Shown piece by piece: positions 38,617 through 47,748 of a stretch of 64,000 bases of DNA (position 1 is the stretch's first letter; every line of letters begins with the position of its first letter). A program made the position numbers and the translations under genes. The stretch spans positions 2,698,141-2,762,140 of the forward strand of contig NZ_HE978588.1 in assembly GCF_000312005.1 (NCBI RefSeq). The letters run 5' to 3'. The notes under the pieces were generated by a model. The model saw nothing but the letters and a program-made list of their open reading frames with translations. It had not been told where the DNA came from and did not search any database. The DNA is from Cellulomonas massiliensis JC225. Its GTDB lineage: Bacteria; Actinomycetota; Actinomycetes; Actinomycetales; Cellulomonadaceae.

Positions 38617-38727
38617 GTGGGACGGGGCCCCGGCGCGTCCGACGCGTCCCGGGGATTCCCTGTGAGGCGGACCACGCGCGGCCGCGGGACGGGGAGCCGG
38701 CCGGGCCGGCGATATCCTGCCGACCTG

Positions 38728-38804
38728 GCCCCGATAGCCCAACCGGCAGAGGCGTTCGGCTCAAACCCGATCCAGTGTGGGTTCGAATCCCACTCGGGGC
38801 ACCA
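38728..38804 (+). tRNA. tRNA-Leu(CAA), short variable loop
   Basis: The 77-base gene folds into a full cloverleaf with encoded CCA. Acceptor stem GCCCCGA/TCGGGGC pairs perfectly, the T arm is GTGGG-TTCGAAT-CCCAC, and the anticodon loop CTCAAAC gives anticodon CAA (38762-38764), reading UUG leucine. The anticodon stem has four pairs plus a U-U mismatch. The variable region is only five bases (CCAGT), so this is a class I shape, whereas bacterial tRNA-Leu normally has a long class II arm. TATCCT at 38712-38717 is a likely -10. Confidence 0.9.
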
Positions 38805-38912
38805 CCGCGCCGCGGCGGCACGGTCCGCCCGGGCCGTCGCGTCGGACCTGTGGTGCACGCCAGTCATCGGTGGTATGCCGGAACCTTCGGCCGTCGTCAC
38901 CGAGGAGTCGCC

Positions 38913-40709
38913 GTGAGCGCGTCCTGGACCTCCCGCCGTCTGGCCGCGCTCGCCGCGGCTGCCGCCCTCGTCGTTGCCGGCGGCGCGACCCCCGCCTCCG
39001 CGCACCCCCGACCAGCCGACAAGGTGCCCGTCGCCGTCGGGACCGGCGGGGCCGTCGCGACGGTGGACGCCGACGCGACCCGCGTCGGGCTGGACGTGCT
39101 GCGCCGGGGCGGGAACGCGGTCGACGCCGCCGTCGCGGCCGCGGCGACCCTGGGGGTCACGGAGCCGTTCTCGTCCGGCATCGGGGGCGGCGGCTTCTTC
39201 GTCTACTACGACGCCGCGACCGGACGGGTCCGGACGATCGACGGCCGGGAGACCGCGCCGCAGGCGATGCAGGCGGACGCGTTCACCGAGGACGGCGTGG
39301 CGCTGCCGTTCGCCGAGGCCGTCACGTCCGGGCTGTCCGCCGGCGTGCCCGGGACACCGGCCACGTGGGAGACCGCGCTGCGCCGCTGGGGCACCCTCGA
39401 CCTGCGCTCCGCGCTGCGCGGGGCGACGCAGGTCGCGCGGCGCGGGTTCGTCGTGGACCGGACGTTCGCGGACCAGGTCGCGCAGAACTCCGCGCGCTTC
39501 GCCGCGTTCCCCTCGACCGCGCGCCTCTACCTCCCGGGCGGCGCGGTGCCGGAGGTCGGGTCGCGGCTGCGCAACCGCGACCTCGCCGACACCTACGACC
39601 TGCTCGCACGGCACGGCTCCCGGGCGCTGTACACGGGGCCGCTGGCGCGCGACATCGTCCGCACCGTGCAGCGCCCGCCCGTCGCGGCCGACAGCACGCT
39701 CGACGTGCGGCCGGGGCTGCTCGAGCTGCGCGACCTCGCGGCGTACCGCGCGATCCTGCGCGAGCCGACGCACGTGCGCTACCGCGGCCTGGACGTGTTC
39801 TCGATGGCACCGCCGTCGTCCGGGGGCTCGACCGTCGGCGAGGCGCTCAACATCCTCGAGACGAGCGACCTGGGCGCGCTGCCCGCCGTCCAGGCGCAGC
39901 ACCGCTACCTCGAGGCGAGCGCCCTCGCGTTCGCGGACCGCAACCGGTTCGTGGGCGACCCGGCGTTCGTCGACGTGCCGCTGCGCGAGCTGCTGTCCGA
40001 CGGGTTCGCCGCCGAGCGCGCGTGCCTCGTCGGCGCGACGGCCGCGACGAAGCCCGTCGCGCCGGGCTCGCCGGACGGGGACTACGCGGGCTGCCCCGCG
40101 CCGGGCACCGCCGGGCGCGCCGGCTCCGACGGCCAGTCGACGACGCACCTCACCACCGCCGACCGGTGGGGAAACGTCGTGTCGTACACGCTGACGATCG
40201 AGTCGCTGGGCGGCAACGGCATCGTGGTGCCGCACCGTGGGTTCCTGCTCAACAACGAGCTCACGGACTTCAACTTCACGGACACGCAGGGCGGCCACGA
40301 CCCGAACCTGCCCGGGCCAGGCAAGCGCCCGCGCAGCTCCATGGCGCCGACGATCGTGCTGTCCCACGGCCGGCCGGTGCTGGCGGTCGGCTCGCCCGGC
40401 GGCGCGTCGATCATCACCACGGTCCTGCAGGTTCTCGTCAACCGCGTCGACCTCGGGATGGACCTTCCCGCAGCGATCGCCGCCCCGCGCGCCTCGCAGC
40501 GCAACAGCCCGTCGGTCCAGGCCGAGCCGGCGTACCCGCGCGCGGCGCTCGCGGCGCTCGGGCACACGTTCACGGACACGCCCGAGATCGGCGCGGCCAC
40601 CGGGATCGAGCTCCTGCGCGACGGCCGGCTGCTCGCCGCGGCCGAGCCGGTCCGCCGCGGCGGCGGCAGCGCGGGCGTCGTGCGCGAGCGCGGCCCGCAC
40701 GGCGGCTAG
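38913..40709 (+). CDS. ggt: gamma-glutamyltransferase
   Basis: The enzyme moves the gamma-glutamyl group of glutathione-like or mycothiol-related compounds, or hydrolyses it. The 598-residue precursor has a signal peptide (cleavage likely after ASA at residue 30), the large-subunit region (GGNAVDAAVAAA, SSGIGGGGFFVYYD) and the autoprocessing site with nucleophile Thr410 in GQSTTHLT. The GTG start follows GAGGAG by six bases. It lies just after tRNA-Leu and ends in a perfect 16-base hairpin. Actinobacteria of this kind use mycothiol, so the real donor is open. Confidence 0.93.
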   Translation: MSASWTSRRLAALAAAAALVVAGGATPASAHPRPADKVPVAVGTGGAVATVDADATRVGLDVLRRGGNAVDAAVAAAATLGVTEPFSSGIGGGGFFVYYDAATGRVRTIDGRETAPQAMQADAFTEDGVALPFAEAVTSGLSAGVPGTPATWETALRRWGTLDLRSALRGATQVARRGFVVDRTFADQVAQNSARFAAFPSTARLYLPGGAVPEVGSRLRNRDLADTYDLLARHGSRALYTGPLARDIVRTVQRPPVAADSTLDVRPGLLELRDLAAYRAILREPTHVRYRGLDVFSMAPPSSGGSTVGEALNILETSDLGALPAVQAQHRYLEASALAFADRNRFVGDPAFVDVPLRELLSDGFAAERACLVGATAATKPVAPGSPDGDYAGCPAPGTAGRAGSDGQSTTHLTTADRWGNVVSYTLTIESLGGNGIVVPHRGFLLNNELTDFNFTDTQGGHDPNLPGPGKRPRSSMAPTIVLSHGRPVLAVGSPGGASIITTVLQVLVNRVDLGMDLPAAIAAPRASQRNSPSVQAEPAYPRAALAALGHTFTDTPEIGAATGIELLRDGRLLAAAEPVRRGGGSAGVVRERGPHGG

Positions 40710-40724
40710 GGGCACGCACCCCGC

Positions 40725-40761
40725 GCCACCCGTGCGGCCCGACCAGGGCCGCACGGGTGGC
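40725..40761 (+). terminator. ggt terminator
   Basis: Sixteen-base perfect arms (40725-40740 and 40746-40761) with loop GACCA, 16 bases after the ggt stop. Confidence 0.8.
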
Positions 40762-40829
40762 ACTGGTCGTGGCGTGGCCCGGGGGCGCCTATGCTGCGCA
40801 GGACGACGCCCGATGGACGAGGAGGCCTC

Positions 40830-42947
40830 ATGGCCGCGACGTCGGGCCGTGTGGCCGACTCGGACGACGCCGTCCTCCCGGCGCCGGCAGGTGCTCCTGA
40901 GACGATGGCCGCGCAGGCGGACCGGGTGCGGTGGCAGCTCGCCGTGACCGCCGGCGGCGTGGGCACCTTCGACTGGGACCTGCTCACGGGCCGCCTGGAC
41001 TGGGACGACCTCCTGCTCGAGCTGTTCGGCCTGGAGCGCCACGCGTTCGGGGGCACGATCGAGGCGTTCAACGCCGCCCTGCACCCGGACGACATCCCCC
41101 GCGTCACGGACGCGCTCCGGGACGCCGTCGCGACGTGCTCCGCGTACGTCGCCGAGTACCGCGTCGTGCGCCCGGACGGCACGGTGCGCTGGGTGAAGGC
41201 GCGCGGGGTGGCGCTGCCCGGCCCCGACGGCCGCGCGCAGCGCGTGCTCGGCGCGGCGTACGACACGACGGTCGAGCGCGAGGGCGACGCGCGGGTCCAG
41301 CGGCTGCTGGAGACGATGACGAACGCGTTCTTCCTGCTCGACCGCGACTGGCGGTTCGCGCTGCTCAACACCGCCGCGGAGAAGATGCTGCAGGCGCCGC
41401 GCGCCGAGCTGCTCGGCCGCGTGGTGTGGGACGCGTTCCCGGCCGCCAAGGACTCGCCGTTCGAGGAGCAGTACACCGGAGCCGTCCGCGACGGCCACGC
41501 GCGCGCCTTCGAGGCGTACTACCCGGCTCCGCTCGAGCGGTGGTACGACGTCCGCGCCTGGCCGGGCCCGGACGGCCTGTCCGTGTTCTTCGACGACGTG
41601 ACGGCCCGACGGGCCGCCGAGCACGAGGCGCGCTCCGCGCGGGCGTCCGCGGAGGCGGCGTCGCGTCGCCTCTCGATCCTGGGGGCGCTCGGCGACGACC
41701 TCAGCTCGACGCTGGAGACGGAGGAGGCCGTCGCGCGGCTTGCCCGGCACCTCGTCCCGGCGTTCGGCAGCTGGTGCCTCATCACGCTGTCCGAGGACCA
41801 GCGGCACCTGCGGGACATCGGGAGCTGGCACGCCGACGCCCGCCTGCGCGCCACGGTCGAGCGGTACGCGGCGCTGCGGATCGACTCTCTCGCGCCCACC
41901 TCCTACCTGTTCGAGGCGCTGCGCACCGGCCGGCTCGTCCCCGTGCCGGACGCGACCGAGTCGATCACCTCGGTGCTCAGCGGGCACGCGCGCGACGTGC
42001 TGCACGAGCTGGCCCCCCGGACCGCGTACGCCGTGCCGCTGCGGGCGCGGAACCGGACCGTCGGCGCCATGACGCTGTTCCTCGACGCCGACCACCCCGA
42101 CCTGGACGACGACGACCTCGGCCTGCTCGTGCAGCTGGCCGACCGCGCGGGGCTGGCGCTCGACAACGCCCGGCTGTACCAGCGTCAGCGGGAGATCGCG
42201 GTGACGCTGCAGCGCTCGCTGCTGTCGTCGCCCGCGCAGCCGGCGGGGCTCGACGTCGTCGTCCGCTACGTGGCCGCCGCGGAGGTGGCCCAGGTCGGCG
42301 GCGACTGGTACGACTCCTTCGTCCAGCCGTCGGGCGCGCCCATGCTCGTCATCGGCGACGTGATGGGGCACGACACCCCGGCCGCCGCCTCGATGAGCCA
42401 GCTGCGCACGCTCCTGCGGGGGGTCGCGCAGACCGCCGTCACCTCCCCCGCCCAGACGCTCACGGCCCTCGACACCGCGGCCGTGGCGCTGTCCGTGGAC
42501 GCGATGGCGACGGCGGTCGTCGCCCGGCTCGAGGACGCGGACCCGGCCGACGGCGGTGCCCGGCGCCTGGTCTGGTCGAACGCGGGCCACCTCCCGCCGG
42601 TCCTGCTGCTGCCCGACGGCGGAGTGGAGGAGCTCGTCGGCGAGGGCCCCGGGCTGGTGCTCGGCCTCGACCCCCGGGCGCCGCGGTCGGACAGCTCCCG
42701 GCCGGTGCCCCCCGGCTCGGTCGTGCTGCTGTACACCGACGGCCTGGTCGAGCGGCGCGGGGAGCACCTGCGCACCGGCATCGAGCGGCTGCTCGCCACG
42801 GTGCGCGACGCGGCACGCGGCGGCGTGCGGTCGCGGGGCGACCTGGACGCGCTCGTCGACGAGGTGCTCGCGCGGCTGAGCAGCCCCGAGCCGGGCGACG
42901 ACGTCGCAGTCCTCGCGTTCCGCCTCGCCGACGAAGCGGATGCCTGA
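40830..42947 (+). CDS. PAS-PAS-GAF-PP2C (SpoIIE-type) phosphatase
   Basis: The 705-residue cytoplasmic protein has two PAS domains (about 30-135 and 150-250), a GAF domain (about 270-450) and a C-terminal PP2C/SpoIIE serine phosphatase (about 470-700) with the metal-binding GGDWYD, VIGDVMGHD and GDDVAVL motifs. Such proteins sense a ligand or light through PAS/GAF and dephosphorylate anti-sigma-factor antagonists in actinobacterial stress pathways. The partner is not in the window. The ATG follows GAGGAGG; TATGCT at 40795-40800 region is a -10 candidate. Its end overlaps the next gene by eight bases. Confidence 0.92.
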   Translation: MAATSGRVADSDDAVLPAPAGAPETMAAQADRVRWQLAVTAGGVGTFDWDLLTGRLDWDDLLLELFGLERHAFGGTIEAFNAALHPDDIPRVTDALRDAVATCSAYVAEYRVVRPDGTVRWVKARGVALPGPDGRAQRVLGAAYDTTVEREGDARVQRLLETMTNAFFLLDRDWRFALLNTAAEKMLQAPRAELLGRVVWDAFPAAKDSPFEEQYTGAVRDGHARAFEAYYPAPLERWYDVRAWPGPDGLSVFFDDVTARRAAEHEARSARASAEAASRRLSILGALGDDLSSTLETEEAVARLARHLVPAFGSWCLITLSEDQRHLRDIGSWHADARLRATVERYAALRIDSLAPTSYLFEALRTGRLVPVPDATESITSVLSGHARDVLHELAPRTAYAVPLRARNRTVGAMTLFLDADHPDLDDDDLGLLVQLADRAGLALDNARLYQRQREIAVTLQRSLLSSPAQPAGLDVVVRYVAAAEVAQVGGDWYDSFVQPSGAPMLVIGDVMGHDTPAAASMSQLRTLLRGVAQTAVTSPAQTLTALDTAAVALSVDAMATAVVARLEDADPADGGARRLVWSNAGHLPPVLLLPDGGVEELVGEGPGLVLGLDPRAPRSDSSRPVPPGSVVLLYTDGLVERRGEHLRTGIERLLATVRDAARGGVRSRGDLDALVDEVLARLSSPEPGDDVAVLAFRLADEADA

Positions 42948-44682
42948 GCCCGGACCCCTGCCGGCGTCGCTCGCGCGCGTCTGGTCCCGAGCGCCGCGGT
43001 GGGTCGCGGCGTCCCTGGCGTCCCTGGGCGTGCTGGTCGGCGTCCTGCTCGTCCTGCACCCCTTCACGTCGCTCGCGGTGCTGCTCCTGCTCGTCGTGGT
43101 GGGGCTCCTCGCCGACGCGCTGACGACCGCCCTCGCCGCGCCGCGGCCGTCCGGGTGGGCGCTGCGCGTCACGTCGCGTCTCGCGGCCGCGGTGGCCCTG
43201 GCCGCGTGGCCGGCGCCGTCGGTCCGGGTGCTCGCCGTGGTCGTCGGGGGCGTGCTCGTCGTGGACGGCGTCACGGACGTGCTGCGCGCCGTCCGCCCCG
43301 GCCAGCCGGCGGGCTGGCACCTGGCCGTGCACGGCCTCGCCACGGTGCTGCTGGGGCTCGTCGCCCTGGCCTGGCCGGACGTGACGGTGGTCGTCGTCGC
43401 GGTCGCGTTCGGTGCCGCGACCGTCGTGCTGAGCGCCCGGCAGCTGCGAGGGGCCCGGCAGCCGGAGAACGCCGCTCGCCGTCCCCCGCGCCCGCGCCCC
43501 GCCTGGCGCCGGCACGCGGGCGTGGTGGCCGAGCTGGTAGGAGCGCTGGCGCTCGTGCTGCTCGGCGCCGCGCTGGCGCGGGCGACCCCGGTGCCCGACG
43601 CCTTCTACGCGGCGCCCGCGCGACCGCCCGCCGCCCCGGGCGCCCTCCTGCGGGCCGAGCCGTTCGTGCGGGACGTGCCGGACGGCGCCCGCGCCTGGCG
43701 CATCCTCTACACGACGACCCGGGACGAGGGCGTGCCGGCCGTCGCGAGCGCGATCGTCGTGACCCCGGAGCGTCCCGGCGGGCCGACGCCCGTCGTCGCG
43801 TGGGCGCACGGCACGACGGGGGCGGCCGAGGGGTGCGCGCCCTCGCTCCTCGACGACCCGTTCGAGGCGGGCGCCCTGTTCGTGCTGGACCGGGTCGTCG
43901 CCGAGGGCTGGACTCTCGTGGCCACCGACTACACCGGGCTCGGGACCGCCGGCCCCCACCCGTACCTGATCGGGCAGGGCGAGGCCCGCTCGGTCCTCGA
44001 CTCGGTGCGGGCGGCTCGCGCGCTCGACGGCGTGCGTCTGACCGGCGACACGGTCGTGTGGGGGCACTCGCAGGGCGGGCACGCCGCGCTGTGGACCGGG
44101 CAGCTGGCCCCGGCGTACGCGCCGGACGTCCCGCTCGTCGGGGTGGCGGCCCTGGCGCCCGCGGCGAACCTCCCCGCGCTGGTCGAGCGGCTGGACGACG
44201 TGCGCGCCGGCGGGATCTTCGCGTCGTACGTGATCTCGGCGTACTCGGCGGCCTACCCCGACGTCGACGCGTCCGTCGTGCGCCCGACGGCGCGCCTCGT
44301 CGTGCAGGAGATGGCGGGTCGGTGCCTGGGCGAGCCGGGCGTGCTCGTGTCGGTCGTGACGGCGCTCGCGCTCGACCGGGACGTCTGGCACCGCGACCCG
44401 ACGACCGGGGCGCTCGGCGCCCGGCTGCGGGAGAACGTGCCGGCCGGGCCGTCGGGGGTGCCTCTGCTCGTCGCGCAGGGAGGCGCCGACAGCCTCGTGC
44501 TGCCCGCGGGCCAGGACGAGTGGGTGGCCGCACGCTGCTCGTCCGGCGGCTCCGTCGACTACCGCACCTATCCCGGCCGCGGGCACGTCGAGCTGGTCGA
44601 GGCCGGCTCCCCCGCCGTGACCGAGCTGGTCGCCTGGACCCACGACCGGCTCGCGGGCGCCTCCCCTCGTGACACCTGCTGA
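42940..44682 (+). CDS. membrane-anchored secretory-lipase (LIP) family hydrolase
   Basis: This 580-residue fusion has six or seven hydrophobic segments in residues 20-215 that resemble a DUF308/HdeD membrane domain. An extracytoplasmic alpha/beta hydrolase of the secretory lipase (LIP) family follows. The nucleophile elbow is GHSQGGH with Ser377; the Asp and His of the triad are likely in the GGADS and GRGHVE stretches near the C-terminus. The ATG overlaps the phosphatase stop by eight bases, so the two are co-translated. The link between a PP2C regulator and a membrane lipase suggests a role in cell-envelope lipid stress, but that is inference. Confidence 0.85.
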   Translation: MPEPGPLPASLARVWSRAPRWVAASLASLGVLVGVLLVLHPFTSLAVLLLLVVVGLLADALTTALAAPRPSGWALRVTSRLAAAVALAAWPAPSVRVLAVVVGGVLVVDGVTDVLRAVRPGQPAGWHLAVHGLATVLLGLVALAWPDVTVVVVAVAFGAATVVLSARQLRGARQPENAARRPPRPRPAWRRHAGVVAELVGALALVLLGAALARATPVPDAFYAAPARPPAAPGALLRAEPFVRDVPDGARAWRILYTTTRDEGVPAVASAIVVTPERPGGPTPVVAWAHGTTGAAEGCAPSLLDDPFEAGALFVLDRVVAEGWTLVATDYTGLGTAGPHPYLIGQGEARSVLDSVRAARALDGVRLTGDTVVWGHSQGGHAALWTGQLAPAYAPDVPLVGVAALAPAANLPALVERLDDVRAGGIFASYVISAYSAAYPDVDASVVRPTARLVVQEMAGRCLGEPGVLVSVVTALALDRDVWHRDPTTGALGARLRENVPAGPSGVPLLVAQGGADSLVLPAGQDEWVAARCSSGGSVDYRTYPGRGHVELVEAGSPAVTELVAWTHDRLAGASPRDTC

Positions 44683-44756
44683 CGCCCCGGGCGACGCGGG
44701 TGCGCCCCGCACGGGGACCGTCCGCGTGGGATCAGGCCCGGGCGCGTCCCCGGCGC

Positions 44757-44762
44757 TAGGTT
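44757..44762 (+). promoter_or_regulatory. -10 hexamer of the flippase-like gene
   Basis: TAGGTT ends six bases before the GTG at 44769; no ribosome site is present. Confidence 0.6.
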
Positions 44763-44768
44763 CGGGGC

Positions 44769-47161
44769 GTGCCTCCTCGCCGTCCGACCCCGCCGGCGCC
44801 GGCGGAGGGCGACTACCGCGAGGTGCGGCACCGCCGCGGGCTGCTCGACGTCCGCGCGATCGTGCTGTGGCTCGCCGTCGTCGTGGCGGGCCTGGGTTTC
44901 GCGACCGTCGCCAGCGGCACCATGTCCGGGCTCGCCGACGACGTGCGCGCCGGTGCGGGCCGCCTGCCCCACCCGCTGTTCACCGTTGTCCTCGTGGTGG
45001 TGCAGGTCGTCTACCTCGCGGTGCTGACGGTGACGCCGCTCGTCCTGGTGGTGCTGCGGCGCTGGGGCCTGCTCGCCCGCGGCGCGCTGGCGCTCCTGCT
45101 CGCGCCGACAGCCTTCGCGCTGGTGGGCCTGCTGCCCGCCGTGCGCTCGTCCGCACCCGTCGCGCCCCAGGGCGAGGACCTGCTGCGCCTCGTGCGCGTG
45201 GACTGGCCGCCGACGTCGGCGCTCGCGTCCGCGACCGCGCTGACCGTCGCGACGACCGGGCGCCTGCCCCGCCGCTGGCGCCGCGCGGCCTGGACGCTGC
45301 TCGTCGCCCTCGTCGTGCTCCGGGTGGTGACCGCCTCGTCGGCGCCGCTGGACGTGGTGCTCGCGGTCGGCGTCGGCGGGACGGTCGGAGCCGCGCTGAC
45401 GCTCGCCCTCGGCCGCACCGAGCAGGAGCTCACCCCGACCGGGGTCCGGCGCGTGCTCGAGGGGGCCGGCATCGAGGTGCTGGACCGCCCCGTCGAGCGC
45501 GAGGCCGCCGTCCCGACGCTCCTCGTCGCGACGGGCGAGGGCCCGGTCGAGGTGCGCGTCCACAGCGACGACCGGTGGCGCGGGCAGCTGGGCAAGACGT
45601 ACCGGCGCCTGCGCTGGCGGGACGTGGGCGACGACGTCGCGGCGCGGACCCCGACGCAGGCGGTGGCCGCCGAGGCCGCGGTGCTGCTGCTGGCCGGCTC
45701 CGGGGGGTGCGCGTGCCCCGGGTCCGGGCGGTCGCCCGCGCGCCGCGCGGCGAGGCCGTCCTCGCGGTCGAGGCGCCCGAGCTGCTGCCGCTCGACGAGG
45801 TCGACGAGCTCGACGACCGGACGCTCGACGAGGCCTGGCGGCAGGTCGCGCTCCTGCGGGCCGCGCGGGTCGCGCACCGGGACCTGCACCTCGGCGTCCT
45901 GGGGGTGGACGGCCGCGGCGAGGTGTGGCTGACCGGGCTCGAGGACGGCCTGCCCGCGGCGGACGACGCCACGCTCGGCTGGGACGTCGCGGAGCTGCTG
46001 GCGTCCTCGGGCGTCGTCGTCGGGCCGCAGCGGGCCGTCGCGGCGGCGGTGCGCGCGCTCGGGCCGGACGTCGTCGCCGACGCGCTCCCCCGGCTCGTCC
46101 CCGCCGGCCTGTCGTCGCACACGCGCGGCGCGCTGCGGGCCACGCCCGACGGCGTCGCGCCCGTCGTCGCGGAGGTCGTGCGCGTCACCGGCGCCGACGA
46201 GCCCGACGTGGAGACCGTCGCCCGGTTCCGGCCCCGCACGCTGGTGACCGCGGCGCTCCTCGTCGTGGCGATGTACTTCCTGGCGCCCCAGCTCGTCGAC
46301 CTGCCCACCACGCTGCGGCAGCTCGACGGCGTCAGCTGGTGGTGGGTGCCCGCCGTGCTCGCCGCCTCCGCCGCGACCTACGTCGGCGCCGCGCTCGGGC
46401 TCGCGGGCGGCACGCCCGGCCGCGTCCCGGTCGGCCAGGCCGGCGCGGTGGCCCTCGCCTCGTCGTTCGTCGCGACGTTCTCGCCGCCGGGCGTGGGCCA
46501 GGTCGGGCTCAACATCCGCTACCTGCAGAAGCGCGGCTACCCGACGCCGGTCGCCGTCTCCGCCAGCGCCGCCAAGGAGGCCGCGGTCCTCGTGGCGCAC
46601 CTGGTCCTCCTCGTCACGTTCGCCGTGCTGGCCGGCTCGAGCGGGGCGCTCTCGCAGGAGCTGGACCGCCTGCCGCCCGGGCACGTCGTCGCGGGCGTCG
46701 GAGGCGCGGTGCTCGCGGTCGTCGGCGTCGCGCTGGTCGTGCCGCGCGTGCGCGCGCTCGTGCGGGACCGGCTCGTCCCCGCCGTCCGGGCCTCGGTCGA
46801 CGCCATGCGCGAGGTCGCACGCAGCCCCCTCAAGCTCGTCATGCTGCTCGGCGGCGTGACGCTCCTGCCGCTGGGCTTCGCCGCCTGCCTGTGGTTCTCC
46901 GTGGAGGCGCTGGGCGCCCACGCCGGCTTCGTCCCCGTCGCGCTCGTCTCGCTGACCGCCGGCGCGGTCGCCACCGCGGCGCCGACGCCCGGCGGCCTCG
47001 GCGCGGTCGAGGCGGTCCTCCTCGGGGCGCTCACCGGCATCGGCGTCGCGTCGGGCACCGCCCTCGCGGCCGTGCTGCTCTACCGGCTCGCGACGTTCTG
47101 GCTACCGATCGCGCCAGGCGCGCTCGCGTTCCGGTCGCTCACCCGCCGGTCCGTCCTGTAG
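44769..47161 (+). pseudogene. flippase-like / lysylphosphatidylglycerol-synthase TM protein, frameshifted
   Basis: A protein of about 800 residues is split by one frame change. Codons 1 to about 310 (from the GTG at 44769) give an N-terminal membrane region and a partial kinase-like domain. After the G tract at 45702-45707 that frame continues only as nonsense to 45932. The correct sequence resumes in another frame (VRVPRVRAVARAPRGEAV, then HRDLHLGVLGVDG and the C-terminal membrane domain with SFVATFSPPGVGQVGLN) to the TAG at 47161. One added G in the run of six would restore a continuous protein, so this is a one-base deletion in the gene, a sequencing error, or frameshifting. It overlaps marR by 60 bases, tail to tail. 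Confidence 0.85.
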
Positions 47162-47668
47162 CGGTCCCTGGGGCGCCGGGCGCCCCGGTTCCGGCACGGC
47201 GACGTCGTCGAAGACGTCCGCCAGCGCGTGCAGGTAGGCGACGAGCGGCCGGCGGGCCTCCGCCGGGACGGCACGCGCGGCGTCCGCCATGCCGGCGTGC
47301 ATCGGCGTCAGCCGCTCGCGGATCTCGTCGTGCGCGTGCGGGGTGGCGACGAGGCGGACGGCTCGCCGGTCGTCCGGGTCCTGCTCGCGGCGCAAATGAC
47401 CTGCGGCCACGAGGCGGTCGACCAGCTTGACCGTCGAGGCCGTCGTGATGCCGAGCCGGTGCGCGACGTCGTGCGGGTGGACGGCGCGACCGGCGCGCTC
47501 CCCCGCCACCACGACCTGCAGCGCGGCGAGGTCGCGGACGTTCATGCCCATGCCGGCACTCGTCCGGCGGCGCATCGCCTCGTCGGCCCGGCGCAGGCGG
47601 CGCACGGCCTCGAGCACGTCCGTCACCGACGGGTCGTCGGCGTACCAGTAGGACGGGCCCTCGCTCAC
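47102..47668 (-). CDS. MarR family transcriptional regulator (CrtR-like)
   Basis: This 188-residue winged-helix protein has the MarR layout: a dimer helix region, HTH DVAHRLGITTASTVKLVDRLVAAGHLRREQDPDDRRAVRL at about residues 66-107, and C-terminal helices. It is divergent from idi-crtE, like CrtR of Corynebacterium, which represses carotenoid genes and is released by geranylgeranyl diphosphate. The same ligand is plausible here. The GTG has TAGGAT six bases upstream (47675-47680) and no ribosome site. The C-terminal 25 residues are encoded antisense to the end of the flippase-like gene. Confidence 0.88.
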   Translation of the reverse strand: MSEGPSYWYADDPSVTDVLEAVRRLRRADEAMRRRTSAGMGMNVRDLAALQVVVAGERAGRAVHPHDVAHRLGITTASTVKLVDRLVAAGHLRREQDPDDRRAVRLVATPHAHDEIRERLTPMHAGMADAARAVPAEARRPLVAYLHALADVFDDVAVPEPGRPAPQGPLQDGPAGERPERERAWRDR

Positions 47669-47674
47669 CGGTCG

Positions 47675-47706
47675 ATCCTAGGGCCAACATTCACTAGTCT
47701 GGCTAG
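47675..47706. promoter_or_regulatory. marR / idi divergent promoter with CTAG dyad
   Basis: The marR -10 TAGGAT (minus, 47675-47680) and a candidate idi -10 TAGTCT (plus, 47695-47700) flank a short centre. CTAGTCTGGCTAG at 47694-47706 has CTAG half-sites five bases apart and overlaps the idi -10, so it is a possible MarR operator. Confidence 0.45.
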
Positions 47707-47748
47707 CGATCGGGGATCTGACCCCGCCTTCGACGACAGGGAGCCCCC

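Noticed and set aside
38728..38804. tRNA pseudogene
   Set aside because: Acceptor and T stems are perfect, CCA is encoded, and the invariant bases are kept; only the variable loop is unusual.
43000..44600. Long open frames on the opposite strand of the lipase gene
   Set aside because: These are Arg/Pro/Ala-rich shadows of the real gene; third-position GC bias fits only the plus-strand frame.
45690..45720. Programmed frameshift signal at the G tract
   Set aside because: The run of six G may permit slippage, but I see no downstream pseudoknot and no upstream Shine-Dalgarno stimulator, so a plain indel or sequencing error is simpler.
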